Under the pieces are notes generated by a model that searched no databases, was not told where the DNA came from, and saw nothing but the letters and a program-made list of their open reading frames with translations. A program made the translations under genes and the position numbers. Of a stretch of 64,000 bases of DNA, positions 1-12,853 are shown piece by piece. Origin of the DNA: Cotesia glomerata (lineage: Eukaryota; Arthropoda; Insecta; Hymenoptera; Braconidae); assembly GCF_020080835.1 (NCBI RefSeq), contig NC_058161.1, positions 23,177,603 to 23,241,602 on the forward strand, given 5' to 3'. Numbering within the stretch: the stretch's first letter is position 1; each line of letters opens with the position of its first letter.

Positions 1-2509
1 AGATCTGGCCAATTTTCAGGTCTAATTATATATAAATGATTATATATAACTATATATGATTAGGCAAATTCATTTTTTCCCGGGAATTGATCTGTTTTTT
101 CTTTTGTTTTTTGGTGATCCAAGTTCATCAAAATTCACTAGATTATATACTAAACAGTCTATCTGTAAAATTTCAATTCATTATTTTCAATAATATGACT
201 ATTATCCTAACAAAACAAAATTACAGGAATCGTAGGTAGTATATTGGCCCTAAACTTAAGAATGCTTAAAATTTCTGCTTCTGGACCAGAATACTTTGCT
301 TAACATATTATCAGTTTTATTTACTGAAAATTTGTACAGCTGAAAATATGTCATCTTGTATATGAATATTAATAATATATACTAATTATTCTATCATTTA
401 ATGATTGAAATAAAGTTAAATTACGATATTTTCTATTAGTCAAACATTAAAATTATTCAATTATTAACATTACTTTCTCTGAAAAAATATTATTGAAAAA
501 AGTTTATCACAATTTATTGTATCAATATCCAGTATTCAAACTTTTCAGCGCAATATCTTTTGATTTATTGTTAAAAAATTATAAGCTAACAATAAACTTG
601 ACAGTTGAAATAATAGTTTGAATGACTATTACGATATCTGAAGTCCAGGGATCGAACCCCAGTTAAATCATAAAATTTTTCATTCAAATAAATAGCTAAA
701 TATTTAAAATATTATAGGATGTTAAAAAAATCAGTATTAGGTCATCAAAGAACACAATTGTCTGTTTGAATAATTATTTTTGTTAATCGAATTGATAAAA
801 ATTATGCTTTGATTCAACATTGGCAATTTTGTCTAATATGGCTTAGGCTCAATCTTGATCCTAGTCTCACCAGCACAACTGTCAATTCAACAATTCAACA
901 TTGCTTATACTGCTTATCAATATTGACATAATTCTCTAACGGTTAAAGCTGAGACAATGTTATCTTTCGATATTAAAAAATTATCTAAAGTAAAACTTCT
1001 TTACTGACAAGGATCACAATTTTCAAGCGTTATAAAAAATTAAAATTGCAATGGTTACTATGGCAACTAAAAGGGATAGTTGACGATTACGTTTTTTTGC
1101 ATGACTTAAGCGCGAAGCGCGCAGGTATGCTCTACTCTCGCTTAAAAATCTTGATTTGGATTAAAACGTGATTTTCATAATTTAAACGAAAAAAATTATG
1201 GATAAAAAGAATAATGAAATAAATAATAATAACTACAGAACACATTAAAAAAATTTTCAATACAGTTAATTTTTTTCGACAGTCAGTTCGGTGATTTTTT
1301 CTGCGATTTCGGCAGCCATATATATTATTTTTTATAAAACAGGATTGAAATAACTATATAAACAAACAGAAACTATACATATATGATGGTATAATTACTC
1401 TGTTTTATCATCTGTTAAAATTTTTTTTTAGCTCGACCTACAGAGGGGATAATACTACACGCGGAAAAATTCAAATAAAAAAACGAATAATTTTTGTTAC
1501 GATCTAAATAATTTGTGTATGACATGAGCGCCTAAGGCATGTTATGCTCATTTGGATTTTCCAAACTTTTTTATTCTTTTTTGAAACCATACTCGCATTT
1601 TCACTATTCTCGCACTCAATATCTTTTGATCAATAAAAAATAATAACAATTATTATCGACACATAACATAACAACAAGTTCACATCTATCACGCTTGGCC
1701 TACATCAAAAACAAATTTTATTTTTTTAAATAAAATTTAAGGAAACAAATATGAAAATGGAAAAAAAAATTTTCAGCCATGACAATAATTGTTTTTTATC
1801 TCTTATAAGCGGTCCATTGTGTATCGAAATTTTTTTAAAAATATAAAAAATTTATAATGTTAGTATACACAAAAAAACAAATTGTCATAATTTTTTTAGT
1901 TATTTAGAAAACGTAGTGCATTTGCTTAAAGTAAAACAAAGTTAAGTTAATTCGATGGTTGAAAGTTACAAAAAGTAATTACCGGCTTAGAAGGCCCGTC
2001 AAGCCCTACTTTCCCCTTCACTTTGTTAATTCTTATAGAACACAGTAACCATTTATAGTCTTTTTATAGATGTACTTCAAGTTTATATAGCGTTTCTACA
2101 GTAGTACTGAAAACCCTAAAAAAGAGGGTACGAAAATGCACAATACGAACAAATCAACAACAATTCATGCAGAAAATTTGATCTCAAATGAAATGAAAAA
2201 AATATTAAAAGCAAGAACTGTTTATTAATTGAAATAATATCTTTTATAAGTACAATTCCTACAAAATATTAATAAGCTACATTTAGTCTAAAAGCAAAGC
2301 ATTTTAAATACTTGATAAAACAAAAGCATTGATAAACTGCCATTACACCTCGTAAAAACTTTTTAAGCTTCTAAAAAAATATACAATTCTACCAAACTTA
2401 GATATAAAAAATAGCAAAAGATCACGAAAAGTATTTACCAGTACGGTACTAACGTACGATAATAAGTTTAGTGTCAGCTGTTGATTATCATCTTGAAGAT
2501 CGTACTTAC
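1..2509. other. AT-rich intronic DNA, no supported gene
   Basis: Presumed last visible intron of the klar-like gene. It holds a small palindrome GCGCGAAGCGCGC (1110-1122), a lone tRNA B-box-like GGGGTTCGATCCC on the minus strand (648-660), and a relic shared with 34.26 kb around 1548-1580 (TTTGGATTTTCCAAACTTTT). I see no exon that fits the phase left by 2510. Confidence 0.5.
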
Positions 2510-2609
2510 CAGAAACTTGTTTTAAGCTCTTTTCACTCATGGAACAATTAGCTTCTATAAATGATTGTAGATAGTTGATATTGTCTTTGCATACGTTTTC
2601 GAATTCAAT
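2510..2609 (-). CDS. klar: klar-like exon 14, last exon visible
   Basis: 33 codons plus one base; acceptor TTTTGTTACAG, donor GTAAGT. It encodes IEFENVCKDNINYLQSFIEA and ends in KSLKQVSG, continuing the helical repeat of exon 13 in the correct phase. The next exon must start with two bases completing a Gly/Val-type codon. I found no convincing one down to position 1, so the gene very probably continues outside the window. Confidence 0.6.
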
Positions 2610-5600
2610 CTGTAACAAAATAAAAAAATTTTTCAAGTGATTATTATTTTATAAAAGTAACACATAAAACACCTTTTTTTTTCTTTAATACTAAAAATTC
2701 AAATTGCGCGCATATGCGCACGCTCTAATTCTGAACCAATAAGGATTCAGGGTCCATATTTTCGAGTTATTTCGATACTAAGCGAACTTCAGTCAACCAT
2801 CAATTTTAATATATAGGACTAGCCGTTACCCACCCGCTTCGCGTGGCGTACAATATACGTGTATTTGTATATCTATATTCACAAATATAGGTATACAAAT
2901 ACATAGAGTGATCATATAATGGTACATGATCATCTATTAGGGCTTTTACCTTATATAAAATTTTAATTTTTTATATTTAATGCCTTTTATTATCCTTTAG
3001 GAATTGAATTTTATAATTTTTTAATTAACGCCCACGCAAGGATTTGTGAGGGTGGCATTTCATAAAATTCATTCTTCACAGCTCAAAAACTCCAAAAAAA
3101 TCAATCTGGCCAAGTTTCAATCCTTTAGCTGCTATAGATTAAAAGGTACAATTTCTTTTAATTTTACGCCCACGCACGGACATGTGGGGTAGAATTTAAT
3201 GAAATTTATTCTTAACAACTCAAAAACGCCAAAAAGCATTCTGGCCATGTTTCAAAGTATTAATAGCTATAGATTGAAATTTACGAATTTTTCTTAATTT
3301 GACGCCCACGCACGGGCACGCCAGGGGGTGGAATGTCACAGAATTCGTTTTAAAAATTTCTAAATGTAATTTGAAACATTCTGACCAAGTTTTGAACTAT
3401 TAAAAGCAATAATTGAAAAATATGAATTTTTTTCGTGAACACCCCGCAACCCCCCTTGTGGGTGGAATTTCGTGAAATCCGTTCTTAGCTGACCTCTACT
3501 TGGCAAAAGGAATATTCCTGCCAAATTTCAAGTCTCTAGGTCTTATAGTTCCAGAGATATCGTGATGAGTGACTATCTATATCTATAGAAAGTCTCCTAT
3601 ATATATATATATATAGATTGGTTAATATTAACCCGTTCGATTGAGATTTTGGTAGATTTCATAACAATCTAACTATTGCTTTTTTTATGATGAAACTTTT
3701 TAAAAATTTTGCTACTTTTCGACTCAGTTTGTCAAGCTGATTTAGAAAATTAATATAGTTGATGTACAATTTACCGCGGTTTTTCAAAACGATAGTGTCC
3801 ACAATTCTTGACATATTCTAATGAAGCTCAGTGTACTTATTCATAAGACGATTATCGAGAAATCGGTTAGATTAGAAATGACAAAAATTCTCAATTTTCG
3901 TAAGTTGGAAAAAATCCAACTTTTACAGGTTCTTCTCGAAACAACTTTCAATACTATAACTTATCCAATTTCTGTAAATCGCATCTGAAAGCTTGTTAAA
4001 TAAGCTTCAACTGTCATATCTTTTTATTTTCCTAGACAGAAAATGACCTACAGATTTGTCAATATTTGATGAAATTTTACTATTGCATTTGTTTTTACGG
4101 CTTTGTAATTTTATAGTAACTCCGAGAAATCTTCTTCCATTTCAAATACCAAATGACTTTTTTGTTTTGTCTTTGTAATTTTATGAATTTCATTAATAAT
4201 AAAAAAAAATGGTAGATTGAAATCCTTTTTAGTTATGATTTATGATTTTACTAGCAGCGAAACCCGGCGTTACTCGGGTTAAAATACATCACATGTTTAA
4301 TCGCTTAACCCTTCGTTGGTCACGTCTTTTTTAGTTTCTCGCTCGCACTATAGCGAGTCTCTATATCAGGTTGAGTAGTTGTTAGGCGGCGATTCGCTCA
4401 TAGCGCGACCAACGAAGGGTTAAACACTTATTGTCAATCATCGCGAAAATATAGTATAATGCAAAATTCTATACATCAAAACTTGTAATGTTATCTATTT
4501 TATCACACAATGAGATCACTGCATCTGAAAATTGTACTCCTATTATATAATTAAAGTTAATCACTATAAGCATTTTGGAATCTTTCAACAACGGGTCCAA
4601 TCTTTTTCTATCCTTACACTCATCGAGAGAAATCGTACTATATCTTTGTCGCATTTGCAACAGCAAAGCTATTGCAGATTCATGAATTGTTCTTAAACAA
4701 ATGAAAATTTCGTAAAAAACCCTCTGATAGAAAATAAACATTTTAATAATCTATTGAGTAGCAGAGTTTTTTCTAAAATTTTTCTTTGTTTAAAAGAAAT
4801 TCACGAAGCTGCAATAGCTGGGACCGACTCTTAAAGAAAGCGAAATTCAGTCAATTATTGGTATTCCAAATTATCTTTTCAAATGCATATCTCAAAATGA
4901 TTTCAGATATGTTATGCCTGCATGAAGAAAGCAATAAATCTTCTATCAAATAGATTATGGGACTTTTCTCATTTTTCTCATTTACTTCCCTCGCGGTTTT
5001 AAGAATGCCGTAAAAATACTGTAATTTTTCGGCATTTATGCTAATTCCGTATATTTACCGTTATAATTCGGTAATAATGCGGTTAAACTATAGTTGTTTT
5101 GGCCAGTTTTTATACTGTAGTTATCCAGTATATGTACTGCACTTATGCTGTACAGTTACCAAAAATATACTATACAATTACCGCATTAATGCCCAAATTT
5201 TACCCAAAAAATTCCAAATAATTACCGTAATAATACAGTAATTTTTCCGAATATTTTCTGACATAATGGACAATTATTAAAGATTTGGTTTTATTTTTAG
5301 TTCACTTCTATGTTAGAAATGAATAAAATGAAAAATTTCCAATTTCGCTTTTTATTCTTCATCGCTATACTTTGCAAAAACAAATACTGTTTTTGAATAA
5401 ATACTATGTAGAATATTATTTTTTAATTAGGTATTTAGTGGTAATGAATATAAAAGAATACATATGTTAAGTAAATATATTCTAATTTTTAATTTCTCAC
5501 TTAGAAAATTGCAAATTTTCTAAAATCGAAAAGTTATATTGTTTCACATATATAATTATATTATTTAATTTTAAATATGCTTATCATCAGATGGACGGTG

Positions 5601-8600
5601 TGGCTTAATGTATATAGGATTAGCAAAAAGAAAATATAGTATAGGCCGGGTAGCTCAAATGGTAGAGTAGCCGACATGTCCTCAGGAGATTCTAGGTTCG
5701 AATCCCAGTCTGAGCATTATTTAATTTTACACCATTTTTTTAATATGGTTTTAATACAGTCATTTTACCGCCTTATTACCATAAATATGCCGCATTTTCA
5801 GCGTAAATATTTTAGCGTAAATGTATCGCATTTTGAGCGTAAATATTCCGCATTTTGAGCGTAAATTATTCGCATTTTTACGGTAAATGTACCGTAATGT
5901 TTCGATAAAAAAACTGACCAAAACAACCGAAAAAATGATGAAAAAATACCACATTAATACTGTATAGTTGCGACATTTTTTCGGCATTTACAAAACTGCT
6001 AGGGTTATGTCTAATTCTCATCGGCAGTCGGTAATTCTCATTACTTCTGTCCATGATGTTTAAATAAAAAAAGAAAGGTAATATATTTTTTGAAAACATT
6101 AGATCACCTGTTACAGAAATTAAAACTAAAAGTTTTTGCAAGTGGTGTAAAAAATAAACTTTATCATTACTACTTACATGATCTTTTATTGTCTTCATAT
6201 TAATATTATTGCGAGTTAGATGATTTTCCATGACCATTAATTTTCTATACGACTTTTCTAAAACATGACGACACCCTTCACTTTCACTATCACTATCATT
6301 TGATGATATAGTTGAAATATTCTGAAAATGAAAAGATAAATTTAATAAAACATGATTATAATCTTTTTGTAAATAATCAACCATATTTTCTTATAATTAC
6401 TTACAGAATAAATACGATTGGTAATAAGTGGTGGTGAATACGATCTTACAGCACTTAAGCTAGAGGCACAATCAGACTGGCTATCTAAATAATTACGATA
6501 GTCGTCACCAAAATCAAGAAGTTTGCGAGCTGTTTCTACATCAGCAGTTTCGCTGTATGGTTCACTCATGTATTTTTCTTGATAACTATCCCAAGCTTGT
6601 TCGGAAAACGAATTGTTGCCTAAGCTATTTTTCTCAGCATCACTATCACCATTGGTTGGGCTATTGACTTCATGTCTATTCATCAAAATATTAAGTGAAG
6701 TATCATGATCTGTAGGGCAAATATCTTCTGTACCCCCGGATGATGGATCAGGTGTGCAACAAGTTAATTCTATTGATGGTGATGGATAACCCACAAAACT
6801 TTTAACATTATTACCATCATTATGCAAATGACATGATAGTGTAGAACCATGTGTTATTAGTGACACCAAACAACGATGACAATCTGGTTTCTTGAAGCGC
6901 GTTCGTTCTTCGGTGACTTTTTGTACAGAGCGGTTATGATGGGTTCCACTAGAATCGCTTGCACCAGAATTTACTCCATCTGAACTGGATTCACTTCTAC
7001 GACTCTGTAAAAAAAAAAAAAATGAAAAATAATATTATAATAGATTGCTTCATTTTATGAGTCATTCTACAAAAAGCGGCTAACTTCGCATAATTGCAAG
7101 CATATCAAATACTATCTAACATATTTGATTTTTATAAATATCAGTTAATTAAGAAAATTAATCATTTTTATAACAAACGATAAACACTAGAATTTTTTTG
7201 AAGCTATAAAATTTTTAGAATTCTCCATTTCGTTAAAATCTTAAATACTTTATTCAGTGCAGCAAGTTTATGAATTTTAGTTTTATTTCAATTTATAACA
7301 CTTTTTTGAATTCAATGTAGCACACTATGACTTGAAGCATCAGTCTATTCCCCTGGCTCATTTTGAATTTGAAAAATATTTAATACTTCAAATGTTGAGA
7401 AATTATCTATCTTAAGTGCGTAAAAAGCTGGCATTAACACAGTCCAACATTGGCAGAAATTATTCAAGCAACAAGACTTATTTATAGTGCTAATTTTAGT
7501 TTTTTTTTTTTTTTTTTTTTTTGTTAACCAGTAGTTTTAATCAGGATTTTATTGTTTGATTAGTTTCCGAAGTACTGCTGACAATGCTAGAACGTGACAG
7601 GGTAAATTTTACCTTAACTCTTTTATTCAGTCTTAGCGATGAAGTACGAAACAAAATCCCGGTGCAAACACTAAAAATACTCGTCTCCTGGCACATAATA
7701 GTTTTGTAATTTATTCAGAATCAATTTCTATTCGCATCAATTTTAATATCTTTTGCTCGAGTTGTTTGGTATGAAAAAAGATCCACGCAGTGAATTGTTG
7801 TAATTAACCGATTTTTTATGTTGTATATGAAAAACGTCAGGGTCCGGGCGTTTATCTCCTGGCCACATTTATTTTAATTCATTAAAATACCAGTTTGAAG
7901 CGAATGCAAAGAACAGTATTTCATTAAAATCCATAATAGGGATGATTTTAAATATTTTACGGAGTATTTTATGTGTAACAATTTATATTTAAATAAATGA
8001 TATTGATGTTGAAGCAAATGAAAAGAAATTAATAGAATATGCTAATTAATGTGAAAAAAAATGTATGGAAAAACGTTTAATTCTAAATTATTAATTACAA
8101 TTGTCGAGAAAAAACTTGAATTACTAAGAAAAAATCTGGAGATCGGTTGACCATGCAGGCCAACCCTAGAACTTCTCGCTAAGTTTGAATTTGAAGCGCC
8201 TTAAAATGTGTTTTTTGGTTAATATTTGAGCTTTCCAAGCTCAAAGCACCGTTTTTCACATTTTGAGCTCTTCGAGCTCAAAATCTATTTATTAAACAAC
8301 TATAACTTTTGAATGCGTCGTTCGATTTTCTTTTTTAAAAAAGCATTCAACGCAGTTTTTACAGTACAAGAAGAAAATGTATAGGTTCATATTGATTGGT
8401 TGATAAATCTCGAAGATATCTTATAAAAATACCGAAAAACAAAATTTTGTGAATTTTTAAACAACTATAACTTTTGAATGCGTCGTTCGATTTTCATTTT
8501 CGAAAATGCATTCGACGCAGTGTTTTAAGCAAAAAAAAATGTTTACATTCTTTTATTATGATTTTCTGCACACTTTAAAGTTATTTTAAAAAAACATAAA

Positions 8601-11600
8601 AATCCATTTTTAACTTCCCGCTAAGAAAATTTAAAATTTTCAAAAATCGGGAAGTTATTGGTTTCACCCCGTTTTTCGAAAATTGAGTTTTCAACGGATG
8701 TTGACGTTTTGGGGTCCTAGGAAGCTTCCCCGAATGTTTCCGCGATGATGTCCGTACGTCTGTATGTATGTATGTATGTGTGTGTGTGTGTGTGTGTGTG
8801 TGAGTGTGTGTGTGTATGTATGTAAACCTCTTATAACTTTTAAACGGCTTGACCGATTTGATCGTGGTTGGTGCCATTCGAAAGGGCTTGACCAAACTTA
8901 GATTTTGTATATACTTTGAAATAACTTTCAAATGGCTCAACCGATCGATTCCAAAAACTAATCAGCTCTTAACATAAAAAAACCACGTTGATTGCCGCCA
9001 GCCCGGTCGAAATCGGTTAATTCGTTCGTGAGTAATCGTTAACGAAAAAATAGTTTTTTGGGAATTACTTTGAAATTCCTTGTTCGATAAATTTAAGCTT
9101 CAAAGTTCTTAATGCGGCTTTAAAAACTGCGTTAAATGCCATCAACCACGTAAAAATCGATCCATTCATTCAAAAGTTATTGCGGTTTAAAAATTCAAAA
9201 AATAGTGTTTTATTCAACTTCTAGCAGATTTTTGAGCTCGAGAGCTCAAAATGATACGAGAAATTATACTTTTGAGCTCGAAGAGCTCAAAAAAGTAATA
9301 AATACAGTTTTTGAGCGCTTAAGTATGAAATAAGCGGGAAGTTGCAGGGATGGTCTTTACGGTCAACCGTTTTCCTAATTTTTTTTTTTTTTTGGTTTTT
9401 TATTTTAATTTCTTCGGAATGGCTCGATGGATTTAACTCTCAAATCTAATCAGGTCTAAATTTTGATAAACCCTTTCGAATGGCGTGTCTAAGAATTCAA
9501 TCGGTTAATTCGTTTTTGAGAAACCGTACGACAAAAATTTATTTACACATACATCCTTTTATAAAAAGTTAAACTTGTCTAAAAACATACTATAATTAAA
9601 ATTTTTCTATATAAATACAATGTAATTAGCTTGTTTTTCATCAAAATTAGCATACAAAAAAGTATAGCTAAAGAAAAAAAATTTTTAAGCTCGCCTTGTT
9701 ATTCAACCGATTGTTGTAAAATGATTAGATACACATAAAGATAAAACTTACAAAATAAATTAATTTTTGTAAATGTCAGTCCTTCTAGTAACAATGTATA
9801 CAGTTTATGCGACAGCTTACACGGAGAGAAAAGAATAGAACGCATTCCTATGTTAGAATGGTAACCATTATTATGTTACATAGTAACGAAAATTTTTGTG
9901 AGAACCCTGTGTAAATTCGCTTATAAAAATCTTAGAAATTGTGATAAAAATATGAACAATCACCCATTCGATGCGGAATTAAATTCTGAAAATAATGTTG
10001 TTTTTTTATTTTTTTGATGAAAATTTCAATTTGTTATTAACAAAAAGCATGACCAAAATAAAAAATCTCAGTTTTTCGTAAATAACTCAATAACTATTGG
10101 TGATATCAAAAATCGGAAAAAAGATCCTTAAAGAGGAAGAAATTTCTGAAAAAAGTCTCGACTCCCGGAATTCTAGCTTGAAAAACAATAATTTTTATTT
10201 AATGTTAAAAATAGAGTTCCGCGCGACTTTTGCCACACGGCCGCGCCGATGCTAAATACAACTAAAATACAACGGCAATTGCGCGGAACCCTATTTTCAA
10301 CATTAAATAAAACTTATTGTTTTTCAAGCTAGAGTTCCGGGAGTCGAGACTTTTTTCAGAAATTTTCTCCTCTTTAAGGATCTTTTTCCGATTTTTGATA
10401 TCATCACTAGTTATTTAGTTATTTACGAAAAACTGAGATTTTTTATTTTGGTTATGTTTTTTGTTAATAAAAAATTAAAATTTTCATCAAAAAAATAAAA
10501 AAACAACAACATTATTTTCAGAATTTAATTCCGCATCGAATGAGTGATTGTTCATATTTTTATGACAATTTCTAAGATTTTTATTTACAAATTTACACAG
10601 GGTTCTCACAAAAATTTCCGTTACTATGTAACATGGTAATGGTTACCATTCTACATAGGAATAAGTTCTATTCTTTTCTCTTCGTGTACTTTCTCACTTA
10701 TTAGCATTATCTCTCTGACGGACTATCGTTAACTCACTTTTATACTCATGATTTTAAAAGTAAAAATTTTTTCTATTTAATGCATCAACGCAATTGGTAT
10801 AGATAAAAGTTTTTCATTTTTTATATATTGAGTAGGTTCAGCGAGATTATGTAAAATCTGTGTTTATTAAACATTTACTAAGGTAAAAGACCCCATTAGT
10901 GGCACCGTTAACCCCTATTAGTGGCGATTTTTCTTTCAATGAAAAAATGTTCTACTTGGAATAAAAATTGAAAATTTTTTTGATTTAAAGGTCTTAAAGA
11001 TTAGAAATAATATATTCATAATAGAAATTAATGATTTCATTAATTGAATAAATACCAAAATCAAAGAACGTGTCAGTAATGGGATCCCCGCCACTAATGA
11101 GGTCTTTTACCCTATAGCTTACATGTTAAAATTAAATGTTCTGTTCTATAATTATTAATTACATAGAAGATTTTCCCAAAAAATCATTTTATACATAAAC
11201 ATCGATTAAGAATGTACTGAAAGTTCAGCTTTTCATATTTACATTGCTTAAATGCCCGATCATGCCTACAGACATCTTTCAAATAAATTGTTTGCTTTCA
11301 GAAAGGAAAGAAGACAATAATTAAAATGAGTTTAATCAGATTGTGAATAGTTAAAGTCGATTACGAATGAGATATTCATCATTATATTATTGCAACAATG
11401 TTCCCAATAATTCATAATGTTGTTAACTATTTAACAGATAATCAAAATATAATTCCAAAACCAAAAATATCATAATCTTACCAAATTTTTCTTCCTCAAT
11501 TTTGATTTCTTTTTTCGTGATAAACTATTCCGAATTGAACGACTAGATTCTTCCAAAAGGGTTGATGTTGAATTTTTAAAAACTTTGTGAGAGTCCCTGT

Positions 11601-12767
11601 AATTATAATACGAATTAATTTTTAAGAAATTTCAACTTGATTCCCGCTTCGGGCTCATAGTTAGATATTCCAAAAGAAGAAGAAAAAAACTTACGAAGCA
11701 TCCAAAGAAGCAGATTTGGTTGGTGGAGAAGCTACCAGCTGATGTAAAGCAGTCTCAGAAATAGAAAATTGTGATATTGTAGAATCATTTGTTGAATTTA
11801 GTTGATCGAAAACACAAGATACACTCCATGGTCGTGGTCCATTTGATTTCGCCTTGGAACGCATCATAACTTTTGGAGTGCTAGCTTCTTCTGGCCCAAT
11901 TGGATTGCTTATTTCATTCACTAAAGTTTGATCAGTATCGTTAAAGATTTCTTGAGATATTGAAAGTGCTGTACAATCAAGTTTTTCATATTGACGATAA
12001 GTAACGACGCTGCTTTGTAAATCATCAGAAGAATCGGATTGTTTTTCTACATCTGATTCTCCTGTTGTATATTCACCACTTGCATCACAACTATCTAAAG
12101 GCTGCCAATTCTGAAAACATAAGTGATCAATTTTAACTTTGCGAAATGAAAAAAAAAAAATTTGAAAAATGATTGACACTATGCAGGCCATCCATATTTT
12201 CAAGCTCCAAATGTTCTAACTAGATTAGATTACAAAAAAAAATTTTTTTTTCATTCGTAATTTAACTGTTTATAAACTTAACAAAAAATTAAAAAAACAA
12301 CGACCTGCAAATAAATAAACTAATGACAAATTTAAATTTTGACCTCCGAAAAAAATTAAAAATACATCTTTCTCAAAATTTGATTCCGCATCAAATGAGC
12401 TATTGCTCATATTTTCGTTATAATTCTAACTATTTTTCGAAAGAAATTCACTTATTAACTAGGCTATCACAAATACGACTTTGATAAATTTTGGAGCTCG
12501 AAAATCTTAAAATTGTATCGGCAAAATCTTTTATTGATAATTTTAAATTGCGATAGTTCGAAGTTATGTGAAAAAACACTTTTTTCGAATTTTTTCAACA
12601 GCGAAATCTCTTAAACGAATCAATCGATTTTAATGCAGCAATCTACATTGTTTTGTGAGATTTAGAGTTTATTAGATGTTGAAAGAGATCGCTATAGCAG
12701 TTTAATAGTTATTCGAAAAAAGAATTTTTTTGAAAATTTTATTTTTGAGATTTCTCAAGATCTATCG

Positions 12768-12853
<86 letters not shown>

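Noticed and set aside
1275..1325. Short minus-strand ORF MAAEIAEKITELTVEKN
   Set aside because: 17 codons, no splice or promoter context, no phase link to klar.
1980..2035. Possible klar exon 15 on the minus strand (KGKVGLDGPSKP, then GTAATT)
   Set aside because: The phase could fit, but the acceptor is poor and lacks a pyrimidine tract, and the segment is only about 38 bases. Not enough to call.
4469..4741. 90-codon minus-strand ORF that looks protein-like (RTIHESAIALLLQMRQRYS)
   Set aside because: Its splice phases do not fit between exons 13 and 14, and its DNA matches a dispersed relic at 50915-50990 (CAACAGCAGAGCAATTGCAG), so it is repeat-derived.
5644..5717. Functional tRNA gene
   Set aside because: The acceptor stem does not pair and the anticodon stem is absent; kept only as tRNA-like.
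8581..8940. 119-codon minus-strand ORF with a Thr-His run
   Set aside because: A translation of the inverted GAGCTC-family repeat and its (TG)n.
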